The notes below the pieces were generated by a model, which had not been told where the DNA came from, did no database searches, and worked only from the letters and a program-made list of their open reading frames with translations. The position numbers were made by a program, and so were the translations under genes. A stretch of DNA of 9,124 nt from an uncultured Pseudomonadales bacterium (lineage in GTDB: Bacteria; Pseudomonadota; Gammaproteobacteria; Pseudomonadales; Porticoccaceae), in assembly GCA_905478725.1 (NCBI GenBank), contig CAJQJT010000359.1, positions 1 through 9,124 on the forward strand, read 5' to 3'. This document shows positions 1 to 7,534 of this stretch, piece by piece (positions within the stretch are counted from its first letter, which is position 1; every line of letters begins with the position of its first letter).

Positions 1-50
1 GTCCTAAAAAGTCCAACGTAGCGGTGTCTGCTGGCGAGGTGGCGGCATGA
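1..50 (+). CDS. lptF: LptF C-terminus (partial, 5' end outside window)
   Basis: An open frame enters from the left edge (first full codon at 3) and ends at the TGA at 48-50, coding for the last 15 residues PKKSNVAVSAGEVAA. The stop overlaps the start of lptG in an ATGA arrangement (ATG at 47-49), typical of translationally coupled partners. LptF is the usual upstream partner of LptG: the two form the transmembrane heterodimer of the LptB2FG ABC transporter that extracts LPS from the inner membrane. The tail alone is too short to identify a family, so the name rests on position, frame and the known lptF-lptG pairing. Confidence 0.72.
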   Translation, partial: PKKSNVAVSAGEVAA

Positions 51-1117
51 TGCGGCGTCTGTCTTGGCATGTAGGTACCACGGTATTTGCGTCCATCGCA
101 GTGACACTGATGGTGTTCGTTGGACTCGACTCTGTGGGCGCGATTATCGATCAGTCTGCGGATGTCACGCGCAACTACTTCTTCGCTGACGCACTGATCT
201 ACGTAGTCACCTTAGTGCCTTCAAGAATTTATGAATATATTCCCTTCGCCTCGCTGATTGGCTGTCTGATAGGCCTTGGCTTGCTGGCTGGCAATAGCGA
301 AGTGATCGTGATGCGAGCGGCGGGTGTCTCGCCCCTGCGTATCGTTGGCTTTGTGCTCAAGCCGGTTCTGATCTTTGTGATTTTAGGTATGACCATTGGC
401 GAGTATTTTTCTCCCTACCTGGATCAGTTAGCTGAGGGTAAACGCGAGTATTTGCGCAAAGGGGAGAGCGCCCAGGATTCCTCCTCTGGACTCTGGAATC
501 GTGAGGGCAACCAGTTTATGCACGCCAACGCTGTGTTCCCTGGGGGTGTCTTGTACGGCGTCACACGCTATCAGTTTAATGATGATCGACAGATTCAAGA
601 AGCGAGTTTCGCCTCCCGCGCGACCTTTAATTCCACTGAGCGCTATTGGATAGAAGAGAATGTGTCGGTGACAAGATTTATGGGTGATCGTACGGAGAGA
701 GACAAGCTGATTACTCGACGCTGGGATTCAGAGTTGACGCCGAATGTGTTGATGCTGAATATTTTGCCCGCAGACTCCCTGTCGATTCAGAGTTTGTACA
801 ACTATATTGCCTTTCTTGAATTGCAGAATATAGATACGGCGAGCTATGAAGTGGCCATGTGGCGCAAAGTTTTGCAGCCTTTGATTATTATTGGTTTGGT
901 ATTGCTGGGCATCTCATTTGTCTTTGGGCCGCTGCGGGACTCGACCATGGGATTCCGGATTTTTATAGGCGTGGTGTTCGGCATTAGCTTCCGGATTTTT
1001 CAGGATATGCTTGGGCCGCTCAGTGTGGTGTTCCAGTTCCCACCGCTGTTGGCGGTGTTGGTGCCGATATTATTCTGTGTGTTGGTGGGGTTGTTTTTGC
1101 TTAGGCGTAGTGGGTAG
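47..1117 (+). CDS. lptG: LPS export ABC transporter permease LptG
   Basis: Inner-membrane subunit of LptB2FG, which uses LptB ATP hydrolysis to extract lipopolysaccharide and pass it to LptC and the periplasmic bridge. The 356 residues have the YjgP/YjgQ family layout: three N-terminal membrane segments (about 11-31, 62-82, 99-119), a large periplasmic domain (about 121-270) and three C-terminal segments (about 275-295, 302-320, 331-352). The cytoplasmic stretch GNSEVIVMRAAGVSP (82-96) is the conserved coupling region facing LptB, and WRKVLQPL (272-279) before the fourth segment is also typical. Length is normal for the family. ATG codons at 47 and 50 are both possible; 47 gives the ATGA overlap with lptF. 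The two are surely cotranscribed. Downstream lies a convergent gene, so this ends the operon. Confidence 0.95.
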   Translation: MMRRLSWHVGTTVFASIAVTLMVFVGLDSVGAIIDQSADVTRNYFFADALIYVVTLVPSRIYEYIPFASLIGCLIGLGLLAGNSEVIVMRAAGVSPLRIVGFVLKPVLIFVILGMTIGEYFSPYLDQLAEGKREYLRKGESAQDSSSGLWNREGNQFMHANAVFPGGVLYGVTRYQFNDDRQIQEASFASRATFNSTERYWIEENVSVTRFMGDRTERDKLITRRWDSELTPNVLMLNILPADSLSIQSLYNYIAFLELQNIDTASYEVAMWRKVLQPLIIIGLVLLGISFVFGPLRDSTMGFRIFIGVVFGISFRIFQDMLGPLSVVFQFPPLLAVLVPILFCVLVGLFLLRRSG

Positions 1118-1226
1118 GTACTGAGATCCCTCGTCGCTGCGCTCTGTCGGGATGACAGTATTGTTTAGGTATCGCGCACAACCCCCAGTCTGTCATCTCG
1201 AACGAATGTGAGAGATCTCAAAACTA
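1112..1226. repeat. REP-like imperfect palindrome in convergent gap
   Basis: Two arms face each other. The left arm (1123-1158) starts GAGATCCCTCGTCGCTGCGC and ends GGGATGACAG. The right arm (1190-1219) reads, on the minus strand, GAGATCTCTCACATTCG and ends GAGATGACAG. Outside the arms the match continues, with GGGTAG at 1112-1117 facing CTACCC at 1224-1229. The GAGATCC(...)GATGACAG pattern resembles a dispersed intergenic palindrome seen in many bacterial genomes. It lies between the convergent ends of lptG and the lipoprotein gene, where a transcribed hairpin could protect or terminate both messages. There is no T-tract on either strand, so it is not a canonical intrinsic terminator. Only one copy is in the window, so dispersal is inferred from knowledge of such elements. 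Confidence 0.6.
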
Positions 1227-1276
1227 CCCGAGACCCCTCAACTTCGCTAAATCGTACCCACTTCCCCAGCTACAAC

Positions 1277-2134
1277 CTACTGCAAAAACGCCGGCGACTT
1301 AGGCAAAGTAGCAACGTCCACCGGCTCATGCTGAATAATCACCCGCGCACCTGATTCCCTCGCTAAAGCCTCAAAAAGCTCCATCGACTCTCGAGTCTGA
1401 GGTTCATCACTATTAAATCGAGGCACTCTCTTTAATTCTCGACTTTCACTGCGGTGATAGAGATCACCAGTGAGAAGAATCGGACCACTTTCAGCCAGGT
1501 TAACCTGCAGGGCACTATGCCCCGGAGTATGTCCCGGCAGCGCTAAAATCATCACCGAGCCATCACCAAAAACATCGTGATTACCACTGTGGGTACTCTT
1601 GCTAAGCTCGCTAAAAGCTGCATTCTGAACCTGACTGGCATCAGTACTGAACATGTACTCAAACTCATCTTTATTCACCAGCCACTGACTCTCAGGAAAA
1701 AGAGCAGCCTGACCGCTGTGGTCAAAATGGCTGTGAGAGATGGATATAAATTCAATGTCTTGTGGGCTCAGGTCAATCTCAGCCAGCTGCTCGGTTAAGG
1801 TCTTTTCCAGCGTCATGGTAAAAACACCTTCAGTCTGAGGGCCAGCGCCCACCAGGCCCTGTGGTAGGCCGAGGTCCCAGAGCAGATCACCCTGAGGATG
1901 ACGAATAAGGTAGCAGGTGTTGGTCAGTGTATCCGTCTGTCCAGCGTAGTCGCCGGTGGAGGAGAATACATCGAGGTCAGATACTTCTATAGAGCCGCAG
2001 TCAAAGGTATAGAGACTTAAGGGTGCGGCAGTTGTAGAGCTATCTGGTAGGTCGGGTGCAGGTGCGCTGATGGTTTGTTCTTCTGAACTACAACCGGCTA
2101 GTAATAGGCTTGCTACCATTAAGTACTTAATCAT
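1277..2134 (-). CDS. Lipoprotein MBL-fold hydrolase, AHL lactonase-like
   Basis: Predicted zinc-dependent hydrolase anchored in the envelope. I start it at the ATG at 2134 (285 residues) because a strong AGGAGA (plus-strand TCTCCT, 2141-2146) sits six bases upstream. An in-frame ATG ten codons earlier (2164) has no ribosome binding site and would spoil the signal peptide. The protein then opens MIKYLMVASLLLAGC, a textbook lipoprotein signal with lipobox LAGC (Cys15). Ser16 at position +2 favours outer-membrane sorting. Metal ligands are complete: HSHFDH (His134, His136, Asp138, His139), His202 in PGHTPGH, Asp224 in LLTGDLYH and His269 in QHEP. This set matches the N-acyl-homoserine lactonase branch of the superfamily, but other lactonases or esterases share it, so the substrate is unknown. 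It follows glpK by about 39 bases on the same strand and is probably cotranscribed. Confidence 0.85.
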   Translation of the reverse strand: MIKYLMVASLLLAGCSSEEQTISAPAPDLPDSSTTAAPLSLYTFDCGSIEVSDLDVFSSTGDYAGQTDTLTNTCYLIRHPQGDLLWDLGLPQGLVGAGPQTEGVFTMTLEKTLTEQLAEIDLSPQDIEFISISHSHFDHSGQAALFPESQWLVNKDEFEYMFSTDASQVQNAAFSELSKSTHSGNHDVFGDGSVMILALPGHTPGHSALQVNLAESGPILLTGDLYHRSESRELKRVPRFNSDEPQTRESMELFEALARESGARVIIQHEPVDVATLPKSPAFLQ

Positions 2135-2140
2135 TCTGAT

Positions 2141-2146
2141 TCTCCT
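2141..2146 (-). promoter_or_regulatory. Ribosome binding site fixing the start of the MBL lipoprotein
   Basis: On the minus strand AGGAGA stands six bases before the ATG at 2134-2132. The longer in-frame start at 2164 has no purine-rich stretch before it. This decides for the shorter protein, which also puts the lipobox cysteine at a normal position (15) for a lipoprotein signal. Confidence 0.75.
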
Positions 2147-2173
2147 CGGCTTAAAAATATTCATTGTGACGTT

Positions 2174-3667
<1,494 letters not shown>

Positions 3668-3685
3668 AGTCAGGCCTTTTTTCTA

Positions 3686-3701
3686 ACCGTGTATCACGGC
3701 T
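3686..3701. other. Small inverted repeat between RDD gene and glpK
   Basis: CCGTG-TAT-CACGG is a perfect 5-bp stem with a 3-base loop in the 38-bp gap just after the RDD stop codon and upstream of the glpK start. On the minus strand, the direction of transcription, no U-run follows, so it is a poor terminator. It could be an mRNA processing or stability hairpin or a short operator. The stem is small and may be chance. Confidence 0.3.
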
Positions 3702-3705
3702 TTTA

Positions 3706-4176
3706 CTATTTGGTTTTTGGTAACACCACAACGTCGGTGCCGCTGTAAATATCATGGAGGCAGACTTTGCTTGGTGGCACTAAACACCAGAGATAACCAA
3801 TGCCGCCGAAGGCAAACGAGAGTGTGGCGAGCAGGCTGCGTTTAATGCATTGCCTTGGTGTGGCCATTGAACCATCTGCTTGCTGCAGTTTTAGGCGCCA
3901 GGATTTCATACCCAATGTCTGGCCCTGTTTGCGCCAACATATATAGTAGTAGCCGATTAATGCCGCGATCAAGCCGGCAAAACTGAGCCATTGCAACAAT
4001 GCACCTGGCTGCACATCTTCAACTTGCTGTGAGCCGCTGAATAGCACTTTGATCACTGTTAGCAAGAAGCCATAGGCCAGTACGATGGCAAATAACAGGA
4101 AGGCATCGTAGATCAGTGCGGCGAGTCGACGCCACAAATTAGCGATGGGATAGGGTTCAGGTTCAGATGGGGACAT
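3706..4176 (-). CDS. RDD-family membrane protein
   Basis: Small inner-membrane protein of unproven function. The 156 residues show the RDD family hallmarks: WRRLAALIYDAFLL (15-28) with Arg17 and Asp24 entering the first membrane helix, a second hydrophobic segment around 61-80 (WLSFAGLIAALIGYYY), the loop KQGQTLGMKSWRLKL (83-97), a third hydrophobic stretch around 114-134, and the C-terminal LHDIYSGTDVVV (140-151) with the second conserved Asp (Asp142). Some members of the family have been linked to ion or proton transport, but nothing here shows a substrate. No clear ribosome binding site precedes the ATG. It is the first gene of the minus-strand block RDD-glpK-hydrolase and diverges from rlmB across 87 bases. 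Confidence 0.88.
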   Translation of the reverse strand: MSPSEPEPYPIANLWRRLAALIYDAFLLFAIVLAYGFLLTVIKVLFSGSQQVEDVQPGALLQWLSFAGLIAALIGYYYICWRKQGQTLGMKSWRLKLQQADGSMATPRQCIKRSLLATLSFAFGGIGYLWCLVPPSKVCLHDIYSGTDVVVLPKTK

Positions 4177-4209
4177 ATATTATTGTTCGCGGTGGTTAAT
4201 CATCTCCGA

Positions 4210-4238
4210 ATTCTGCCGAAAGCCAGTACAATGCGCAA
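4210..4238 (-). promoter_or_regulatory. Candidate promoter for the RDD-glpK-hydrolase block
   Basis: On the minus strand TTGCGC (4238-4233) is followed after 17 bases by CAGAAT (4215-4210), a spacing typical of sigma70 promoters. The hexamers match consensus only 3/6 and 4/6. It lies in the divergent gap at the right place to drive the RDD gene, 34 bases before its ATG. The match is weak and rests on spacing and position. Confidence 0.3.
4227..4232 (+). promoter_or_regulatory. Candidate -10 element for rlmB
   Basis: TACAAT followed by GCGC lies 32 bases before the rlmB start, the same -10 hexamer and GC-rich discriminator style as the rpsF promoter in this window. No good -35 hexamer is found 16-18 bases upstream (CTCCGA and neighbours). 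It overlaps the opposing candidate promoter of the RDD gene, so the two transcription units may compete. Confidence 0.3.
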
Positions 4239-4263
4239 TCATTAGTAAAACTATCGGGAGATT

Positions 4264-4998
4264 GTGGTGGATTGGATTTACGGCATACATGCTGTTCAAA
4301 CGATGCTTAAGTCAGCGCCGGGGCGCGTACGCGAGCTGCATGTGCAACGTGGCCGTCAGGATGATCGTCTGCAAAAAATTCACAAGTTGGCCGAGCAGCA
4401 TGGTGTGACTCTGCAGTGGGCGACGGTGAAAAATCTCGATGACAAAGTTGAGGGTCGTCATCAGGGTGTTGTTGCTCTCTGTGAAGAGGGGCAAACCTAT
4501 GACGAGGCTTTTCTTCTGGAGATGATGGAGAAGCAGGGCAACAAGGCGCTGTTTTTGGTGCTCGATGGTGTCACTGATCCGCATAATCTTGGTGCCTGTT
4601 TACGTTCCGCCGACGGTGCTGGCGTCCATGCTGTGATTGTGCCCAAAGATAACTCTGTGGGTTTGACCCCGGTGGTGCAAAAGGTGGCCTGTGGTGCAGC
4701 CGAGTCTATGCCATTGGTGATGGTGACTAATCTCACTCGTACGCTGGAGAAATTGCAGCAGGCTGGTGCTTGGGTTGTGGGTGCTGCCGGTGAGGCTGAC
4801 CAGTTTATCTATGATTTGGATCTTACTGGTCCTCTGGTGTTGGTTATGGGCGCTGAGGGCAAGGGTATTCGTCAGTTGACGCGCAAGCAGTGTGACTATT
4901 TGGCCAAGTTACCTATGGCGGGAGAAGTGAGTAGTTTGAATGTCTCTGTGGCGACCGGTGTATGCCTGTTTGAAGTCGTCCGTCAACGACGCGGTTAA
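4264..4998 (+). CDS. rlmB: 23S rRNA (guanosine-2251-2'-O)-methyltransferase RlmB
   Basis: SPOUT-class enzyme that uses S-adenosylmethionine to methylate the 2'-hydroxyl of G2251 in the P-loop of 23S rRNA. The N-terminal rRNA-binding domain opens with WIYGIHAVQTML (4-15). The C-terminal trefoil-knot domain holds all three SpoU motifs: DPHNLGACLRSA (105-116, Asn108 and Arg114), VMGAEGKGI (194-202, Glu198), and MAGEVSSLNVSVATGV (218-233, Ser224 and Asn226). These residues match the active site known from E. coli RlmB even in numbering. Two GTG codons are adjacent at 4264 and 4267. GGGAG at 4256-4260 is 3 bases from the first and 6 from the second, so the second may be the true start (243 residues). 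In many gammaproteobacteria rnr lies directly upstream; here it does not. Confidence 0.96.
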   Translation: MVDWIYGIHAVQTMLKSAPGRVRELHVQRGRQDDRLQKIHKLAEQHGVTLQWATVKNLDDKVEGRHQGVVALCEEGQTYDEAFLLEMMEKQGNKALFLVLDGVTDPHNLGACLRSADGAGVHAVIVPKDNSVGLTPVVQKVACGAAESMPLVMVTNLTRTLEKLQQAGAWVVGAAGEADQFIYDLDLTGPLVLVMGAEGKGIRQLTRKQCDYLAKLPMAGEVSSLNVSVATGVCLFEVVRQRRG

Positions 4999-5054
4999 AA
5001 CTGCTTTAAAAAAACCTCTATCATCACCTCCAATGTCACCTCCAAAATATGCGG

Positions 5055-5081
5055 GCCGAGACAAGAGTTCTCGGCTACAAT
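5055..5081 (+). terminator. Hairpin after rlmB, possible weak terminator
   Basis: GCCGAGA (5055-5061) pairs perfectly with TCTCGGC (5069-5075) around a 7-base loop, a GC-rich 7-bp stem 57 bases after the rlmB stop. The T-rich part (ATTTT, 5080-5084) begins some five bases after the stem rather than directly, so termination may be partial. The TACAAT that follows the stem (5076-5081) could alternatively be a -10 hexamer, but has no -35 partner. Confidence 0.45.
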
Positions 5082-5164
5082 TTTCGGCTATGCTTAATAA
5101 ATTGCGATAACAGTCACGCAAAGTACAGAGGCAGCAATTTGGTCACTACAAACTGGCAAGGGAT

Positions 5165-5743
5165 ATGGCAGAGCAAAACCTTTATACAATACCCAACATC
5201 CTCAGTTTCTCCCGACTGGCCCTAGTGCCAGTTTTGATTGTGCTGGCGTATTTTGCTCGGGCGCAGGAGTTTCTCGTAATTCTCGCCATTTCACTGCTGA
5301 GTGATGTCTTTGATGGCTATCTTGCACGAAAGTTAAACCAAGTTTCAGAGCTGGGCGCGAAGTTGGATAGCTGGGCTGATGTGCTGACTTATAGTTGTAT
5401 GATTTTGGGTCTCTATTGGATTTGGCCTGAGTTGTTTGCCCAGCAGGCTTGGTTTTTAGTCGCGGCGGCGCTGTCGTTTGTGGTGCCGGTTGCCTATGCC
5501 TTAAGCAAGTTTGGGGAGTACCCCAGCTATCATACCCTTGGGGCCAAGACTGCGGCGGTGTTGATGGCGCCAGCTTTTTACCTGCTTACCCTGATGGGCG
5601 CCGATCTATTTTTTAACGCGGTCATTGTGTTCCATATCGTCGTCGCTTTAGAAGAGATGGCGATCACCTCAGTTCTGACTCAGCCGCGCAGTAATGTGTC
5701 TTCAATATTTAGCCTAAAGGGCAACTCCAAACTGGCCAAATAA
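5165..5743 (+). CDS. CDP-alcohol phosphatidyltransferase family protein
   Basis: Integral membrane enzyme that displaces CMP from a CDP-linked lipid donor (usually CDP-diacylglycerol) with an alcohol. It has the full family signature DxxDGxxARx8Gx3Dx3D: Asp47, Asp50, Gly51, Ala54, Arg55, Gly64, Asp68 and Asp72. These Asp residues bind two metal ions and supply the catalytic base. The N-terminal YTIPNILSFSRL (7-18) is typical of PgsA-like members. Hydrophobic segments lie at about 18-32, 36-46, 75-92, 95-112, 127-144 and 148-163. The 192 residues are normal size. The acceptor (glycerol phosphate, inositol, serine or other) cannot be read from sequence, so no symbol is given. The only purine-rich site, AAGGGA (5158-5163), ends one base before the ATG, too close for a standard Shine-Dalgarno. 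No other in-frame start is plausible. Confidence 0.88.
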   Translation: MAEQNLYTIPNILSFSRLALVPVLIVLAYFARAQEFLVILAISLLSDVFDGYLARKLNQVSELGAKLDSWADVLTYSCMILGLYWIWPELFAQQAWFLVAAALSFVVPVAYALSKFGEYPSYHTLGAKTAAVLMAPAFYLLTLMGADLFFNAVIVFHIVVALEEMAITSVLTQPRSNVSSIFSLKGNSKLAK

Positions 5744-5771
5744 AGCCTCTAAAATGCCCTGAAAATGTCGG

Positions 5772-5800
5772 TTGCAACGGGCAGGTCAAGTCACTACAAT
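5772..5800 (+). promoter_or_regulatory. Sigma70-type promoter of the rpsF operon
   Basis: TTGCAA (5772-5777) and TACAAT (5795-5800) are separated by exactly 17 bases. Each hexamer matches consensus 4/6 or better at the most informative positions. AGCGCGCC follows, a GC-rich discriminator of the kind found at growth-rate and ppGpp-controlled ribosomal promoters. Transcription would start near 5807, giving a leader of about 100 bases before rpsF. Confidence 0.7.
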
Positions 5801-5815
5801 AGCGCGCCTTACAGC

Positions 5816-5876
5816 GTCTGGGCAATTTTTCTCAGGCACTCCTTGTCTTACTGCAGTGACCGATAGGCACTAGCAG
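5816..5876 (+). promoter_or_regulatory. Structured rpsF leader, candidate S6:S18 autoregulatory element
   Basis: The leader holds two hairpins. The first (5816-5837) pairs GTCTGGG with CTCAGGC, with two G-T wobbles and an 8-base loop. The second (5851-5876) pairs CTGCAGTG with CACT-A-GCAG, then CC with GG across a bulged A, leaving a GATA tetraloop; it has about 10 base pairs and two single-base bulges. The stem ends 17 bases before the ribosome binding site GAGGAGA (5894-5900). rpsF leaders in many bacteria bind the S6:S18 complex through a structure with a conserved CCG, and CCG is present here at 5860-5862. Assignment to that family is inference from position and this motif; the fold was drawn by hand. 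Confidence 0.45.
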
Positions 5877-5904
5877 GAGACTGTTCAACCCACGAGGAGA
5901 TACA

Positions 5905-6396
5905 ATGCGTCACTACGAAATCGTATTTCTGGTTCACCCGGACCAGAGCGAGCAAGTTTCCGGCATGATCGAGCGTTACACAGCTTCTATTGAAGCTGGT
6001 GAAGGCAAAGTTCATCGCATGGAAGACTGGGGTCGCCGTCAGATGGCTTACCCAATCAACAAAATTCACAAAGCTCACTACATTCTGATGAATGTTGAAT
6101 GTAGTCAGGAAGTTCTTGACGAGCTTAATTCTACTTTCCGTTATAACGATGCTGTTCTGCGCAGCTTGGTTGTCCGTCGCGATGAAGCTATTACAGCTGA
6201 ATCACCGATCATGAAAATCGAGAATGCTGATAAAGCAGACAAAGAAGCACGTGAGCGTCGCAACGCTGCAAAAGCTAAAGCTGATGAAGCTAAAGCCGCT
6301 GATGATGCTGCCAAGGCTGCTGTTGAAGCTGCCAAAGCCGCTGAAGCACCAGCAGAAGACGTTGTTGAAGCAGCGAAAAGCGAGGGAGAAGAATAA
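5905..6396 (+). CDS. rpsF: 30S ribosomal protein S6 with long C-terminal tail
   Basis: S6 binds the platform of the 30S subunit as a heterodimer with S18. The core (1 to about 103) starts [18 protein letters not shown] and contains [20 protein letters not shown] (40-59), a hallmark of the family, and [16 protein letters not shown] (79-94). After it comes a tail of some 55 residues rich in Ala, Lys, Glu and Asp ([17 protein letters not shown] and so on), longer than in E. coli S6 (131 residues in all). The protein ends in Glu-Glu, the kind of terminus to which RimK adds glutamates in E. coli. A good GAGGAGA site precedes the ATG. The stop shares one base with the rpsR start, indicating translational coupling. 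Confidence 0.97.
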   Translation: MRHYEIVFLVHPDQSEQVSGMIERYTASIEAGEGKVHRMEDWGRRQMAYPINKIHKAHYILMNVECSQEVLDELNSTFRYNDAVLRSLVVRRDEAITAESPIMKIENADKADKEARERRNAAKAKADEAKAADDAAKAAVEAAKAAEAPAEDVVEAAKSEGEE

Positions 6397-6623
6397 TGGC
6401 TAAGTTTGTACGTCGTAGAAAGTTTTGTCGTTTCAGTGCCGAAGGCGCGCCTGAGATCGATTATAAAGATTTAGATACTTTGAAAGGCTACGTTTCAGAG
6501 AGCGGCAAGATTGTACCTAGCCGTATCACTGGTACTAAAGCTCGCTATCAGCGTCAATTGGCAGAAGCTATTAAACGCGCTCGTTACATCGCGTTGCTGC
6601 CATACACCGATAGCCACAAGTAA
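6396..6623 (+). CDS. rpsR: 30S ribosomal protein S18
   Basis: Partner of S6 on the 30S platform. The 75 residues show the standard family sequence: basic N-terminus [35 protein letters not shown] in the middle (23-44) and the RNA-binding block [25 protein letters not shown] (46-70). Length is usual for gammaproteobacterial S18. It starts inside the rpsF stop (TAATG) with GAGGGAGAAG just upstream in the rpsF reading frame, so S6 and S18 are produced in balance. Confidence 0.98.
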   Translation: MAKFVRRRKFCRFSAEGAPEIDYKDLDTLKGYVSESGKIVPSRITGTKARYQRQLAEAIKRARYIALLPYTDSHK

Positions 6624-6638
6624 AATAGGTTAAATCCT

Positions 6639-7508
6639 TTGCGAGCCCTAGCAGAACTAATTATGCGCGGGCGTGCTCAGGCATGTGGTGTTGCGGTATT
6701 TGGTAGTTTACTACCGTTGATAAGCCCAGCAACCATCGGCCTGGTCACCCTTCGTAAAGATAGCTCAGAAGGTTTGATTGTTGCACTTTGGGCATTATTG
6801 CCCTGGTTGGCACTTTACCTTACTGGCAGTATGAGTCCGTTGTTAACCCTGGCTCCTTCTGCGGCACTAGTAGTCATAGTGGTCGCAGCTAATGTTTTAC
6901 GTACCACGGCATCGTGGCAGTGGACATTGATTGGAGTTGGTCTGTGCAGTGCTGTAGCAGTATCCATTGTTGGATTTGTTGCCAGTGCAGATATAGATCA
7001 GGTAGTGGCAGAGGTTGCCGAGCTGATTGCACAGATTAGTGCGCAGGCCGGTGTGTCGGAAGAGCTGAGTTTGGTTCCCGACAGAACATTTGTGCTGGGT
7101 TTGCTGGCATGGATGGTTGCTCTTACTGTTGTCTGTGGCTTGCTAGTTGCCAGATGGTGGCAGGCGCTGTTGTTTAATCCCGGGGGGTTTCGCGAGGAAT
7201 TCCACGGTTTTCGATTAGAGCAGCGTGTTGCGATTATCTTGTTTGCGATTGTTGTTGCTGGTGTGGCATTGCCCCGTGAGTACACGCCTTGGATTGAGTT
7301 GTTGTCGCTGCCGCTATTGTTAGCTGGTGTGGCACTGGTTCACTCAAGTGTGAAAGTTATGGGTTTTGGTGGGCACTGGCTTGGATTAATGTACTTTGGA
7401 CTGTTCTTTATCGGTCCTACAGGTACTGTGCTGGTCGGCCTTGGATTGGTTGATAGCATATTGAATTTACGTTCACGTCTTGCGGCGTTTAAAAACCGCG
7501 ACTCCTGA
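6639..7508 (+). CDS. DUF2232-like polytopic membrane protein
   Basis: Inner-membrane protein of unknown role between rpsR and rplI. The 289 residues form about seven or eight hydrophobic segments (roughly 14-35, 46-62, 68-86, 95-115, 150-170, 195-211, 220-236, 246-272). A conserved-looking cytoplasmic motif FNPGGFREEFHGFRL (179-193) sits after the fifth segment, and a longer polar, helical loop lies at 117-148. Position and sequence style match the predicted membrane protein (DUF2232/YybS-like) that I recall in this operon in Pseudomonas; that assignment comes from memory. The start is TTG at 6639 with AGG (6627-6629) nine bases upstream, and MRALAELIMRGR looks like the family N-terminus. The first ATG (residue 9) would clip it. 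Only 15 bases separate it from rpsR, so it is in the operon. Confidence 0.8.
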   Translation: MRALAELIMRGRAQACGVAVFGSLLPLISPATIGLVTLRKDSSEGLIVALWALLPWLALYLTGSMSPLLTLAPSAALVVIVVAANVLRTTASWQWTLIGVGLCSAVAVSIVGFVASADIDQVVAEVAELIAQISAQAGVSEELSLVPDRTFVLGLLAWMVALTVVCGLLVARWWQALLFNPGGFREEFHGFRLEQRVAIILFAIVVAGVALPREYTPWIELLSLPLLLAGVALVHSSVKVMGFGGHWLGLMYFGLFFIGPTGTVLVGLGLVDSILNLRSRLAAFKNRDS

Positions 7509-7534
7509 GCCAAGTATGAATAGAGGATATTAAG

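Noticed and set aside
3686..3701. Hairpin as a terminator between the RDD gene and glpK
   Set aside because: The stem is only 5 bp and no U-run follows it in the direction of transcription, so I list it only as an inverted repeat.
4312..4736. Minus-strand frames opposite rlmB
   Set aside because: The plus strand codes for a full SPOUT methyltransferase with all active-site residues; the antisense translations are unremarkable.
6141..6335. Ala/Ser-rich minus-strand frame opposite rpsF
   Set aside because: It is the mirror of the Ala/Lys-rich S6 tail; repeated GCT/GCA codons keep the reverse frame open.
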